Assembly (NCBI RefSeq): GCF_001659605.2
Contig: NC_035163.2
Coordinates: 32,390,158-32,454,157 of the forward strand
From: Manihot esculenta
Lineage: Eukaryota > Streptophyta > Magnoliopsida > Malpighiales > Euphorbiaceae
DNA length: 64,000 nt
Direction: 5' to 3'
Within the stretch, counting starts at the first letter, position 1, and every line of letters starts with the position of its first letter. Shown in pieces: positions 1-9,210 of the stretch. The notes beneath the pieces were generated by a model that saw only the letters and a program-made list of their open reading frames with translations, ran no database searches and was not told the origin of the DNA. The translations under genes were made by a program, and so were the position numbers.

Positions 1-46
1 GTATGAACAAATAGCAGATATAAAAGTAAGTAATAATTAGAGTTAC

Positions 47-257
47 CTGCAGAGCGAGCGAGAGAGTTCCAGCGACCCTCTCCATGAGTAGCAATGTAAT
101 TGATGAGATTAAAGTCTTCTTCAGCAGTCCAAGGACCTCTTCTCAAGTCATGAGCCCCCATCTCCTCTTCACTTTGTGTGGTGGAGGAGGAGGAGGAGGA
201 GGAGGAGCTGCTCTTGCGGTTGCTGTTTATGCCTTTAACATCCATCATCGTCATCAT
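47..257 (-). CDS. R2R3-MYB transcription factor, first exon only (5' partial gene)
   Basis: Nuclear DNA-binding regulator; only the first coding exon is in the window and the gene continues past base 1. On the minus strand the first ATG is at 257-255, followed closely by others in frame. About 70 codons are present: a short basic leader, a run of about ten serines from a trinucleotide tract, an acidic stretch, then the start of the R2 repeat with motifs [10 protein letters not shown] and [13 protein letters not shown], carrying the first two spaced tryptophans of R2. The exon ends in phase 1 at a GT donor (46-45) just after SAG, which is the classic first-intron position of plant R2R3-MYB genes. 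The [15 protein letters not shown] motif resembles the MYB2/MYB78/MYB108/MYB112 group, but with half a repeat the subgroup is a guess. The plus-strand reading with a glycine run is a shadow of this exon. Confidence 0.9.
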
Positions 258-381
258 CCTCAAAGTTCCTTAAATGGAGAGACTGATTGATTGAAACAAG
301 AAAATAAGAAAAAAGGAGAGAAAATTTTAGAGAGAGAGAGGGGAGATGAGATTAATACACGGAAGATAGAGAAGGTGGGGT

Positions 382-388
382 TTTTATA
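382..388 (-). promoter_or_regulatory. TATA box of the MYB gene
   Basis: TATAAAA on the minus strand, about 125 bases before the MYB start codon. This leaves room for a leader of roughly 90-100 bases, which is rich in CT (GA on the plus strand). The position fits a core promoter; no transcript evidence is available. Confidence 0.6.
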
Positions 389-430
389 GATGCGTAGATA
401 GGTTTGAAAATGGAGAAAAGGATGGAACGT

Positions 431-457
431 GAGAGGAGAGGAGAGGAGAGGAGAGGG
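431..457. repeat. GAGAG short tandem repeat in the MYB promoter
   Basis: A purine run built from GAGAG units lies about 45-70 bases upstream of the MYB TATA box. GAGA-type tracts near plant promoters can bind BPC/GAGA factors; here that is only a possibility. Confidence 0.6.
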
Positions 458-488
458 AGCCGCAATAGGAACTTGAGGGCCCAATTTA

Positions 489-3099
489 AATTAGTTAATT
501 AATGCTTAATTAACCACTTAAGCTTGCTAGTAATTATGGTTAGTGAGCCCATAGAGGGCTTTGAAGTTTTGACCCTTTGACTTTCCCACATCTCTTTTTC
601 CTTTGTTTTGGTTTATTAAGTTCCGTGAGAATGGTGTTTTTCCTCATAGCAACTTGCCCCCCCTTTTTTAATTAATTTTCAAAATATCTTTGTTTTCTTA
701 TAAATTGTAATAAAAATTATGAATTGTTGTATTTTTGTGATAGTTTAAACTTTAGATAGTATTTATTTTGGTGTATTAGAAGGATGTTTCTGTTGTATTT
801 TGATAATTTGTTGAAATTGAAATAAAATATTTGATTTTCTCATATAAATTGTAATAAAAATTATGAATAACCTCTTGATCTCCTCTCATAGGTATAAGAA
901 TAGAGTTGCAAATCTAACAGCTTAATTGCCTGCCCAAATTTGAAATGTTTGATTTTACTACTTAGCTTATAAATCAATTTTAAAAAATAAGTTGAAAATT
1001 TACTTTAAAATAGGTTTTAAATAGTTTGTGTATTTGATTGAAAAGTATTAAAAAATGTCTTAATTTAATAAAATGATAATATATATAAGTGTTGTAATTA
1101 CTAAAGTGAGAACAATGTTGGTATTTTATTAAAAAAATATTAGGATATAATATAATTTTTTTACTTAGTAAATAAGCTATAATTAATTAATATTCACTCT
1201 TTCATAATTTTTATTTATTTTTTCTTTTTTTATTACTTTTAAATTATTATTTACTTTTATTTTTAAATTATAATAACATATATAAATTAATTATTATAAT
1301 TTTATTTTATTTTTAATAAATTTTTTAAATTATCTTTTAATATTTAATAAAATTTAATATATTTAAAATGAATATAATAAAAAAGTATATTTTTTAATAT
1401 ATATAAAAAATTAAAGTGGACAAGGGAGTGAATAATATATTATAATTTTTTATTATTTTAAGTAGTTTGTTTAACCTATGAGGCACAAATACTAATTTAT
1501 TTATGAGTTTTTATTTACAAATATTTGATCAAAACTTATAAAGTCCTCTGAGTATAAGGAGTGTTTGATTAAATGAAATTTGAATATCCATTTATTTAAA
1601 AATTATGTTATATTCATATTGTAACTCTATAAAAAAAAATTAAAAAATCTGTATATTATTTAGTGATAAGGATGATAATATAAAGTATTATGCTGTGAAA
1701 TTCATGTCACAGTTCCAATTCCAATTTCAAATATATTATATAAAAAAAATTCATCCCTCTCCTTAACCAAGTTGGCCATTTTAGCCCTAATTAATAACAA
1801 AAAGGGGTAGGTGGGTGTGTTGTTCCAGAATGTTATTTTTGATTCAAGAAATTTTGTCAACACCACCCATTACACAACACCAACTATAATTTCTTCAATT
1901 TTCTTTTATTTATTTATTTAAAAAAATAAAATTGTTTTGATTATAGTCTATGTTCTCAAACCTACCATCTCAATCCCAGCATGTATATGCTACTTGCACT
2001 CCCTTCCATCCAAAAATACTTAAATTTATGGTGAATTCTATATTAAGCTTTCGTTAATTGCGTGTAAAGAGTGGGAAATTAAGAAAGAAGATCATTTAAT
2101 AATATTTAAGGCTTTGAGTTGGAGGTGAAATTCTATGGACCATCCTTAGTTAATTTCATGCTTTCTTTACTAATTATTTTAATAATGCAATAAATTTAAC
2201 TCAAAATATACAACTATTTTAATAAATTCAACTTCAATCAACAATTGCTAAATAAATTTCTATCCAAACCAATAACTTCCTAATTTTATTTTATTAAAAT
2301 TCAAGTATTAAAAAATAATGTTGTACTTAAAATTTAATGTGAGTAATCTAAAATTAACTTATTCATCAAACATAATTATTAATTCCATTAATAAACCTTA
2401 ATTAATTATATATGTCGGTGTAGTGGAAAAAAAAAAAAAAAAACAAAAACAAAAGATAAAAGGGGCGCATGAAACGTGAACATAGCCTTAAGTCACCATC
2501 TTCCCAAAAGCATAAAAACCATCATGTGTTCCAGTTCCCTTTGCATTTTTTTTTTTAAATTATTATATTATTTTATACTATATATAATTTCTCTTATAAA
2601 TACTGATTCATATTATTGATAAATCTAGACATTTGATTTTTAATAATTAAATAGTTTAATAGATACAATTGAAAAATGATAGGATGAGCATTTAATTAAT
2701 TAAATTAAAATTCTAAGTAATTGAAATTGATTGTTTATTTATAACCGAATAATAAAAATACTCCAGCATATTACTTTAAAATATGAAACTTTTAAATATT
2801 ATAAATTTATACAGAAGGTGCTTAATGTAAGGTCCACCTTATATAAGAATAAATCTAATGATTATATATTTTTATTTAAATTTATACATAATTGTTTAAA
2901 ATATATACATTAAATACGCAAATTTAAATATAAATGTTTAATTTAATTAACAATTATCAAATTTTATTTTTATGTGAGCTCATGTTTCGCATAATGGTAT
3001 CGTATCTTTTTAATATAGAGAGAGAATAGGAGACGATTATGATTTTGTATGCAACTTTAATATGTGAAGGATTCTGAGGATAGCTGGGTCCTGAGTACT
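489..3099. other. AT-rich intergenic region, no gene seen
   Basis: Strongly AT-rich, with homopolymer runs (for example A-rich at about 2427-2444). A stretch at about 945-1180 shares wording with the dispersed repeat in the UPL6 intron (27809-28185). Short open frames such as the one at 2731-2913 have no recognisable protein composition. Confidence 0.6.
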
Positions 3100-3523
3100 C
3101 CGGTTTTAATTGAGTTCGCGCTCAAAAAGTTAGGCCTTAACTTTATTGAGATTTAATACATAAGTTTGCTTTCTCAGTAAGTCTAAATTTCACTTTGACA
3201 ATTCAAATCGGACTCGAGTCTACACACAAAAGACCTGATCATATTTATTCCTCTGACTCCATGAGACAACAAATTTTGTAATGTTCGGAATCATGTCTAC
3301 ATGGCGCTGGATAAAATTAAATGGCCACCTAATACTGGAAAAGAACATAGTACGTCCGTATATATGGCCAGCGTAGCTGTGGTAGGAGGGTACAAACGCA
3401 AGACGACGGTTACACATCACTAGAGGATAAAAGGGAGAAGGAATCAAAGAAGCAATGAGGGACAAACCAGACTAAACTTATAAAAATACATCTAGAGCCT
3501 ACCCTTTACTGGATCTCAGAGCA
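3100..3523 (+). repeat. 5' LTR of the gypsy-type element (approximate start)
   Basis: Matches the segment near 8800-9210 along its length: shared landmarks are AGGCCTTAACT, ATAAGTTTGCTTTC, AAATGGCC and GACAAACCA, in the same order. The 3' end is placed at the CA just before the primer-site-like sequence; the 5' end is uncertain. Confidence 0.7.
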
Positions 3524-3605
3524 TCAATTGACGCTGTCTGTGGGAACCGAAGGAGATCTTATCATCACCGGAGTTCTTATTCTCATTTCACCCACTGAAA
3601 TCCAC

Positions 3606-3955
3606 ATGGCCAATCACGGTGAAAACCATACTGGAAACACCCCGAACGACCTGACTTTAACTCAGGAAGGACTACAATTCTTATTCTCTAGTCCAATTGC
3701 CCCATTGAACTAACCCCCTATATTGTTCAGTCCTCTGCCAAGCTCGGCTGGAACTGCATCTCAAACAACCTTATTTGATCAAGAGCTATAAAGTATGGCT
3801 CTTCAGTTACAGAATACTACCTAATGGCTAAGCCAAATGTTGCAACAGAGAGAGCTTAGCACCCCGTTGAGTGTATCACCCACCATTGAGGGATTCAACA
3901 TCAATGAACCCCAACCCATATTGAACTATCAAGCTCCTTAGTAGATGATCAGTCC
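3606..3955 (+). pseudogene. gag remnant of the gypsy-type element
   Basis: An ATG at 3606 opens a frame beginning MANHGENHTGN, like the Asn/Gly-rich N-termini of plant gypsy Gag proteins. It meets a stop near 3713; gag-like low-complexity coding seems to continue in broken frames to about 3950, where the nested LTR-like insert begins. No capsid or zinc-knuckle region survives. Nonfunctional. Confidence 0.5.
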
Positions 3956-4032
3956 AAATTTAGACCATTTTATCATGATGTTATTAATGTTAATTTATAC
4001 TTTTTCTGCCTAATTTTGTGGTTTCGATATTA

Positions 4033-4291
4033 GGAAAATTACTTCTTAGTCCCTGAGGTTTAACGTAATTAACACTTCTGTCCCTCTATTTTGGCGACCC
4101 AACACTTAAGTCCCTCACTTTCTCTTTCGTCCAAATTCGTAGTCCTTCCGTCCATTTAAACCGTTTGGTCAAAGAGTCAAAGGTGAGAAGTGATATTTTT
4201 TTCCAAAAATACCCTTCTCTCAATGTGAAATTCCTATTTTTTTTCTCTTTCATGTTTTTTCCAGTTGCAGAAGAAGAAGAAGAAGAAGAAG

Positions 4292-4322
<31 letters not shown>

Positions 4323-4578
4323 TGCAGAAAGGGTAGGAAGAAGAAGAAGAAGAAGAAGAAGAAGAGGCATTTGGGTTTAGATTTTGTGATTTTGAAATAG
4401 CGGGATTTTTAGTGAGGGTTAATTTTGTCAATTTACGTGTTCCAAACGGCTATTTTGAACAGAAGGACCACGAATTTGGACAGAAAAGAAAGTGAGGGAC
4501 TTAAGTGTTGGGTCGCCAAAATAGAGGGACAGAAGTGTTAATTACGTTAAACCTCAGGGATTAAAAAGTAATTTTTCC
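4033..4578. mobile_element. Mutator-type MITE (546 bp, long terminal inverted repeats)
   Basis: The first roughly 135 bases (starting GGAAAATTAC) are the reverse complement of the last roughly 135 bases (ending GTAATTTTTCC), with few differences; shared inner landmarks are CCTGAGGTTTAACGTAATTA and TTTTGGCGACCCAACACTTA. The flanks TCGATATTA (4024-4032) and TTGATATTA (4579-4587) match at 8 of 9 positions, the 9-bp target duplication expected of Mutator-like elements. The centre holds GAA repeats and no coding sequence. The inverted repeats are well preserved, so this insertion is younger than its host element. Confidence 0.85.
4266..4366. repeat. GAA/AAG trinucleotide microsatellite
   Basis: Two runs of GAA units (about 4269-4321 and 4337-4366), separated by a short interruption, lie inside the Mutator-type MITE. 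They produce spurious poly-Glu and poly-Ser open frames on both strands. Confidence 0.9.
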
Positions 4579-5932
4579 TTGATATTATTTTGCAGAAAAT
4601 GGTGTAAAGAGGTAATTTGGTGAAAACGCTCTCAAAACTGCCTAAAATAGGATAAAGGAGAACAAGCATACTTGCACAAGCCAAGTTGAAACTGAAGAGG
4701 AGATAAATAAGGAAAGTACATTCAGTAAAGTAATTTGAAATTCAAATTTCAAATCTTCAAGAAGCCTCTCCCTTATTGAGGAAGCTAAATCTCAAGAAGA
4801 TGCACTTGCCTCCCAATGATTCAAAATTTAAAATTCAGCATTCAAAATTCAAAATTCAAAAGAAGGCTCCACCTCATCAAGGAGATCTAGGGCAGCACAT
4901 TCAGCCTATAAATACATCTCCAAAGCAAGCCACACGCCTTTCTCCTTTCTCCTCACACATTCGGCGCACACCTCTCCTCCAAGGCCGCCGGCCACCCTTC
5001 TTCTTCTTCCTTTCTTTTATTTTGTGTTTTGTTTTAGCCATGAGTGATTGAAACCTCTTTTTTCTAGTTGAAGATTAGGTGAAACTTTGGTTGTTTCATG
5101 GATTGGGAGATCTGAACATACATTGTTTATCTTTTGTTTTTCAATATTTATGCAATTTCATACTTAATTCCATTGTTGCTTTGTGATTTAGATCAATAGG
5201 GCCAATTAATTCTTGATTGCAAGGCAATAATTTGTTAGTTTGGATAGTTTTAAGTCTGTAATTGCTTGAATTATTCAAAGACAAGTAACTCTTGGTGTAA
5301 AAACTAAGGAAATTGCATAATCTAGCAATATCACCATGCGTTTGGATAGCTAGAATTAGGTCTCTCTATTTTCTTAATGCAATTGACAATTGTTAGATGC
5401 TAAAGGCCCAAGCATGTTCCTTAGCAACTTATTGATTAGTGATTAATTAGAGGACATTCCCTAATTAATTTATGCTTAAGGAGGGATATGGTGGTGAGAA
5501 GCGTCTTGACAGTCGTGCTAAGGCCTCATCTCGCTGAGACTCCGCTGCAGAAGCCCGTTGGGAAGCCTTTGTGACTTTCTTCCTCATCTCCTCTAGCCGC
5601 TCGGTAAGGTCCACGATTTGATTTCAAAACTCGATGATGTGCCCGTAGTCCTCACCAGTGGCAACGATATTCTCATCTTGGTGCGCCACAATGATCCGCT
5701 GATCCATTGAGCTCTGCAGAATTGGTCCCAGGCATCAATCTCCATGAACACACCCAAAGACTGCCAAGGAAAAGCGAAAACAAAGTTAAAGAAAGCCAAT
5801 AGAACAAAAATACTCTTGAGGAGGACAAACAACTCATCATGAGAAACATCTCTCTCACACTATCTCTAAGATCCTCCCGGGATTGCGAACTGAAGGCCAC
5901 TTGTTGTTCGGTGGAGCAGACCAGATGGCTGA

Positions 5933-6690
5933 TGTAACGATCCGAAAATCGGACCGCTACCGGCGCTAGGATCCAGATCGGCTTAAGGCCGCCGGGACCC
6001 GTAGCAAGCCTGACATAGAACCAGTAAACCTGTATAATCCCATACATGATCAACAACATACATAAAAATTAAAACTTTTCTTTACATGAACATCAACCAA
6101 ACTCAACCTGTGCATAAACATTAACATAACATTGATCCCTCTGTGGGATCTCATCAATGCCCCAACGGGCGATACAACATGAGATGAGTTGGCTTTCATG
6201 AACATTATAAAACATTTCTATAGATCATGTATCAAAAGGGATAACAATACTCATAGGGTCAAGCACATCTATAACCTCAATATACCTCATTACATAACAT
6301 ACTGTAATCTCTTACATTACATCATAGTACAATTGTCATGTCCACAATCTAACTATTATATAAACATGCTTCAAAACTCTAGCTCACCCCTCTCCCCTAA
6401 CCCCAGATGTGCAGTGGAACAATTGGTACTCACTCTCACCAGACTATTCCCTTAAAGTGGGAGGTCAAGGGTTCGAGCAGTGGGGGAGGCGACCTAATTC
6501 CCAGAGGAAGGAATTGGGCCAAATCCACTCGGGCTAGGGCGGGCCGTAATGGCTCCCCCGAGGGACAAATCCTGCCTGGAACCCATGAGGGTGAAGGGAT
6601 GTTAAGAGCTGCTCACAGTGGCTGGGTCCAGAGGAAGGTCACGGGCTGTGAGCGGTAACAGGGCCGGTCGTACGGGGCCGGGCTGTTACA
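5933..6690 (+). mobile_element. Solo LTR (758 bp) with 5-bp target duplication
   Basis: Begins TGTAACGATCC and ends GGGCTGTTACA, giving the TGTAAC/GTTACA short inverted termini typical of gypsy LTRs. It is flanked by GCTGA on both sides (5928-5932 and 6691-6695), a perfect 5-bp target duplication. It is GC-richer than its surroundings and has no internal domain or partner LTR nearby. It lies inside the antisense ORF, so it inserted after the host element. Confidence 0.85.
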
Positions 6691-7144
6691 GCTGACAAGA
6701 GCAAGAAGGCGGGTAACATAAGCATCTGAGACCCCCCCCAAACATCTTCTCGCGCAGCATCTTGGCCACAAAAGCCAGAGTAGACTCAGCAATCATCTCG
6801 GCGTCGTTCAACAACTCGTCGTTTGGGGGCAGATGATAGGTGCTCTACCACCTTTTTTCCTTCATCAACTGGAGGGGAAAGGGATGCCCTCATAGGTTCC
6901 AAGGTACAGGCACGCTTAGCAGCCTTGCCTTTGGTCGCAGGTTTCAAAGTCCAGGCCCGCTTTGCCGCCCTGCCTCGATCACGACAACTCCCACAACTTG
7001 AATAGCTGAGATATCCAGGGGAACAGTCCTGGTGCCCTCTTCCGACTTCTAGCCGACTCGCTGAGCGTGATAGACTCCTTAGGAGTTTCCTTGGGAGCAG
7101 GAGTAGTCTTGGCAGGAGCCGACGCCTTATCGGGCATCGATATC

Positions 7145-7607
7145 TAGGGGTGAGCAGTATTCGGTTCAAACCGAAAAATCAACCGAACTGAATTAATTTG
7201 AAAATTCAGTTTGGTTTTTTATTCATTTTGATTCGGTTCAGTTTTTAATTTCAAAAATTTTGGTTATTTTAGTTCGGTTCAATTTTGATCAGAAAAAAAT
7301 CGAAAAAAGCGAACCGAATCGATTTAGTGATAATAGTATATTATTTTCAATAATATAGAGAGATTAAATCATATTAAGGTTAAAATATTCCAATTAAATT
7401 TTAAAATACTAAAAATAAAGTGTAAAAAATAAAAAAAATTATTAAAAATTCAAATCGATCAAATTGAACCGAATCAGACTGGTTCAGTTCGATTCGATTT
7501 CTGACCAAAATCGATTCAGTTCAATTTTCATAAATACTAAAATTTTGGTTTTCGATTTATTTGGTTCGGTTCGATTTTGAACCGAACCGATCGATGGCTC
7601 ATCCCTA
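7145..7607. mobile_element. hAT-type MITE (463 bp) with 8-bp target duplication
   Basis: Ends TAGGGGTGAGCA and, reversed, TAGGGATGAGCC, with many TTCGGTTC/GAACCGAA words just inside. The flanks TCGATATC (7137-7144) and TCGACATC (7608-7615) match at 7 of 8, the target-duplication length of hAT elements. The body is AT-rich and non-coding. It splits the antisense ORF of the host element. A degraded relative lies at about 40470-40765. Confidence 0.8.
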
Positions 7608-8799
7608 TCGACATCCTCGAGGCAGCGGAGCAAGAGCTCCCTGCCACTGGCACTAAAGCCAGAGAAGGCGTAGGGGCAGAGGAATTGTGACGAGTTATAG
7701 AAATAGGACATGCGGCTTGGAAGACCTCCAGAGTCACATCAGCTACAATTTTGTTGGCCTTAAAAGTGGCCAGAGTCGCCTTTATGCTCTCTCGGGACAG
7801 GGTGAAATTCTTGGGGAGCTTGATAGTGTCCATTGATACAGCAGAACCTGAAAAAAAAATACCAATTCAGTTAAAACCTGAAACAATAAAAAAAAAGTAT
7901 AAAAAGAAAGAAAACAAAAGAAGAATACCAGCTTTCCAGCAATCCTGCAGGCTGGATATAAACATGCACTTTTCGATGTCATAATTATTCTTTACAGAGG
8001 TCAGTCAGAGAACGAAGACTTGGTCGACTAGGCTTAGCCTAGAAAAGTCATTATAGCCCTGGGGGACCTTCCCCAGGAAAGGTCAACATCCTAATCGATC
8101 TTTAAGCTCTCTTTTAGCTCGACAATGAAGAAAGCCTCGGCTCAACCTTTTATCGGGTCCTTAGCCCCAGTAAATATGGACAACTTAGCCTGAGGACCAA
8201 AATTATAGAACTCATGAGTAGACCTAACGAGGCGAAAAAAATTGCAGAACAGTTTAATAGAAGGGAAAAAAATTCTAGCACAGGCAAACGGACTTGAAGC
8301 CGCACATGAATAAGATAGAATTAGGGGACAACATCCGATGAGTCACCCTAAAATGATGAAAAACCTCAGTGAAAAAAGGGATAAAAGGGAATGTCAGCCT
8401 GAAATCGCGTTGTTTGATAAAGAAGACTGGGTTGCGCCCTTGATGGGCATCTATCAGACCCGCTGGTGGTGGGTAGAGTAGAACAATCCTCTCATTAGGA
8501 AGGGGGTGCTCTAATCCTATAAATGGTGGTGTCAGAATAGTCGCTGGAAAAATAATGAGAAAAGGAGAAAGGGGTGATAGAAGACATCAGACCTACTACA
8601 TCGAGAATTCTAGCAGAAGCCATGAGAAGAGTAGGACGTACCTTGGATCAGAACAACAGGAATTACTGAGAAGAGAAAGGGCAAGATAGCAGAAGCAGCA
8701 CAAGAGGTAGAGCAGCGAGTGAAATCAAAAGCGTAAGTGTGAAATGGGTAAAGGTGAAGAAGAGACGTTTTCACAAGAACTCTCATAGAGCTGCGCAGT

Positions 8800-9210
8800 A
8801 ATAATTGGAGTGACTGAGCCCGTGCTGGGAAGGCTAGGCCTTAACTCTATTGAGGCCCAATATATAAGTTTGCTTTCCAAGCAAGCCCAAACTTCACTTT
8901 AATTTGACAAGCCGAATCGGGTTCCAATCTATGCATGGGAGTCCTGACCATGTTTATTTCTCTGGGCCCGTAAAATAACAAACCTCGTGATATTCTGTCC
9001 ACATGTAGCCGGATATAATTAAATGGCCGCCTATCAATGAGAAATGAGACAGTACGTACTGCTAATGTAACTGTGATAAAAAAGTATAAACACAACAATA
9101 ATTATATATTAGTAAATGATAAAAGAAAATGAATAAAAGAAAAAAAAAGTAGGACAAACCATACTGAACTTATGAAAATATTCCTAGAGTCTAATCAGAT
9201 TTCTTATTAC
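8800..9210 (+). repeat. 3' LTR of the gypsy-type element (approximate borders)
   Basis: Direct repeat of 3100-3523 in the same orientation, diverged by substitutions and small indels. It ends near AATATTCCTAGAGTC, which pairs with AATACATCTAGAGCC of the 5' copy. Confidence 0.7.

Larger units (their letters stand above)
3976..5490 (+). mobile_element. Nested LTR-like insert (probable solo LTR, interrupted by a MITE)
   Basis: This block separates the gag remnant from the antisense ORF and reads as neither. It has LTR-like features: a TATA-like CTATAAATA at about 4907, a downstream pyrimidine-rich leader, and long non-coding AT-rich text. A Mutator-type MITE (4033-4578) sits near its left end and duplicated 9 bases of it. 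Start and end are approximate because I could not find a clean TG..CA pair or a target duplication. Confidence 0.4.
5495..8623 (-). pseudogene. Antisense ORF of the gypsy-type element (putative gypsy-type transposon domain), broken
   Basis: Read on the minus strand from an ATG at 8623-8621. The start (MASARILDVV) is followed, after a frameshift near 8500, by text with LPNERIVLLYPPPAG, FRLTFPFIPFFTEVFHHF and LFMCGFKSVC. This is how I remember the N-terminal domain of the 'putative gypsy type transposon' family (Pfam Transposase_28) that Tat-lineage elements carry antisense to gag-pol. Further on, a segment ending SLQDCWKAG appears to splice over an intron of about 80 bp (about 7929-7850) into SAVSMDTIKLPKNF; then come a basic linker and a coiled coil (LTERLEEMRKK, AAESQRDEALARL). 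Frameshifts, stops, a hAT-type MITE and a solo LTR interrupt it, so it cannot make an intact protein. Confidence 0.65.
3100..9210 (+). mobile_element. Decayed Ty3/gypsy-type LTR retrotransposon (non-autonomous, Tat-like)
   Basis: Two diverged direct repeats of about 420 bases (about 3100-3523 and 8800-9210) flank an internal region that starts with a primer-site-like sequence at 3529-3548 (GACGCTGTCTGTGGGAAC), resembling the TGGCGCCGTCTGTGGGAAC found at the internal start of many plant gypsy elements. A gag-like remnant follows. No reverse transcriptase, integrase or protease is recognisable. The 3' half carries a minus-strand ORF of the kind known from Tat-lineage elements. The internal region is further split by an LTR-like insert, a solo LTR and MITEs. 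The LTRs look only about 70% alike by eye, so the insertion is old. The outer borders are approximate and no target duplication was found. Confidence 0.75.

Noticed and set aside
84..290. Plus-strand frame with a long glycine run
   Set aside because: It is the shadow of the minus-strand MYB first exon; the Gly run is the reverse of its Ser-coding repeats.
4086..4431. Frames rich in poly-Glu, poly-Ser and poly-Phe
   Set aside because: They are translations of the GAA microsatellite inside a MITE.
6786..7169. Minus-strand 127-aa Arg-rich frame as a separate gene
   Set aside because: It is an off-frame reading of the linker of the decayed retroelement antisense ORF.
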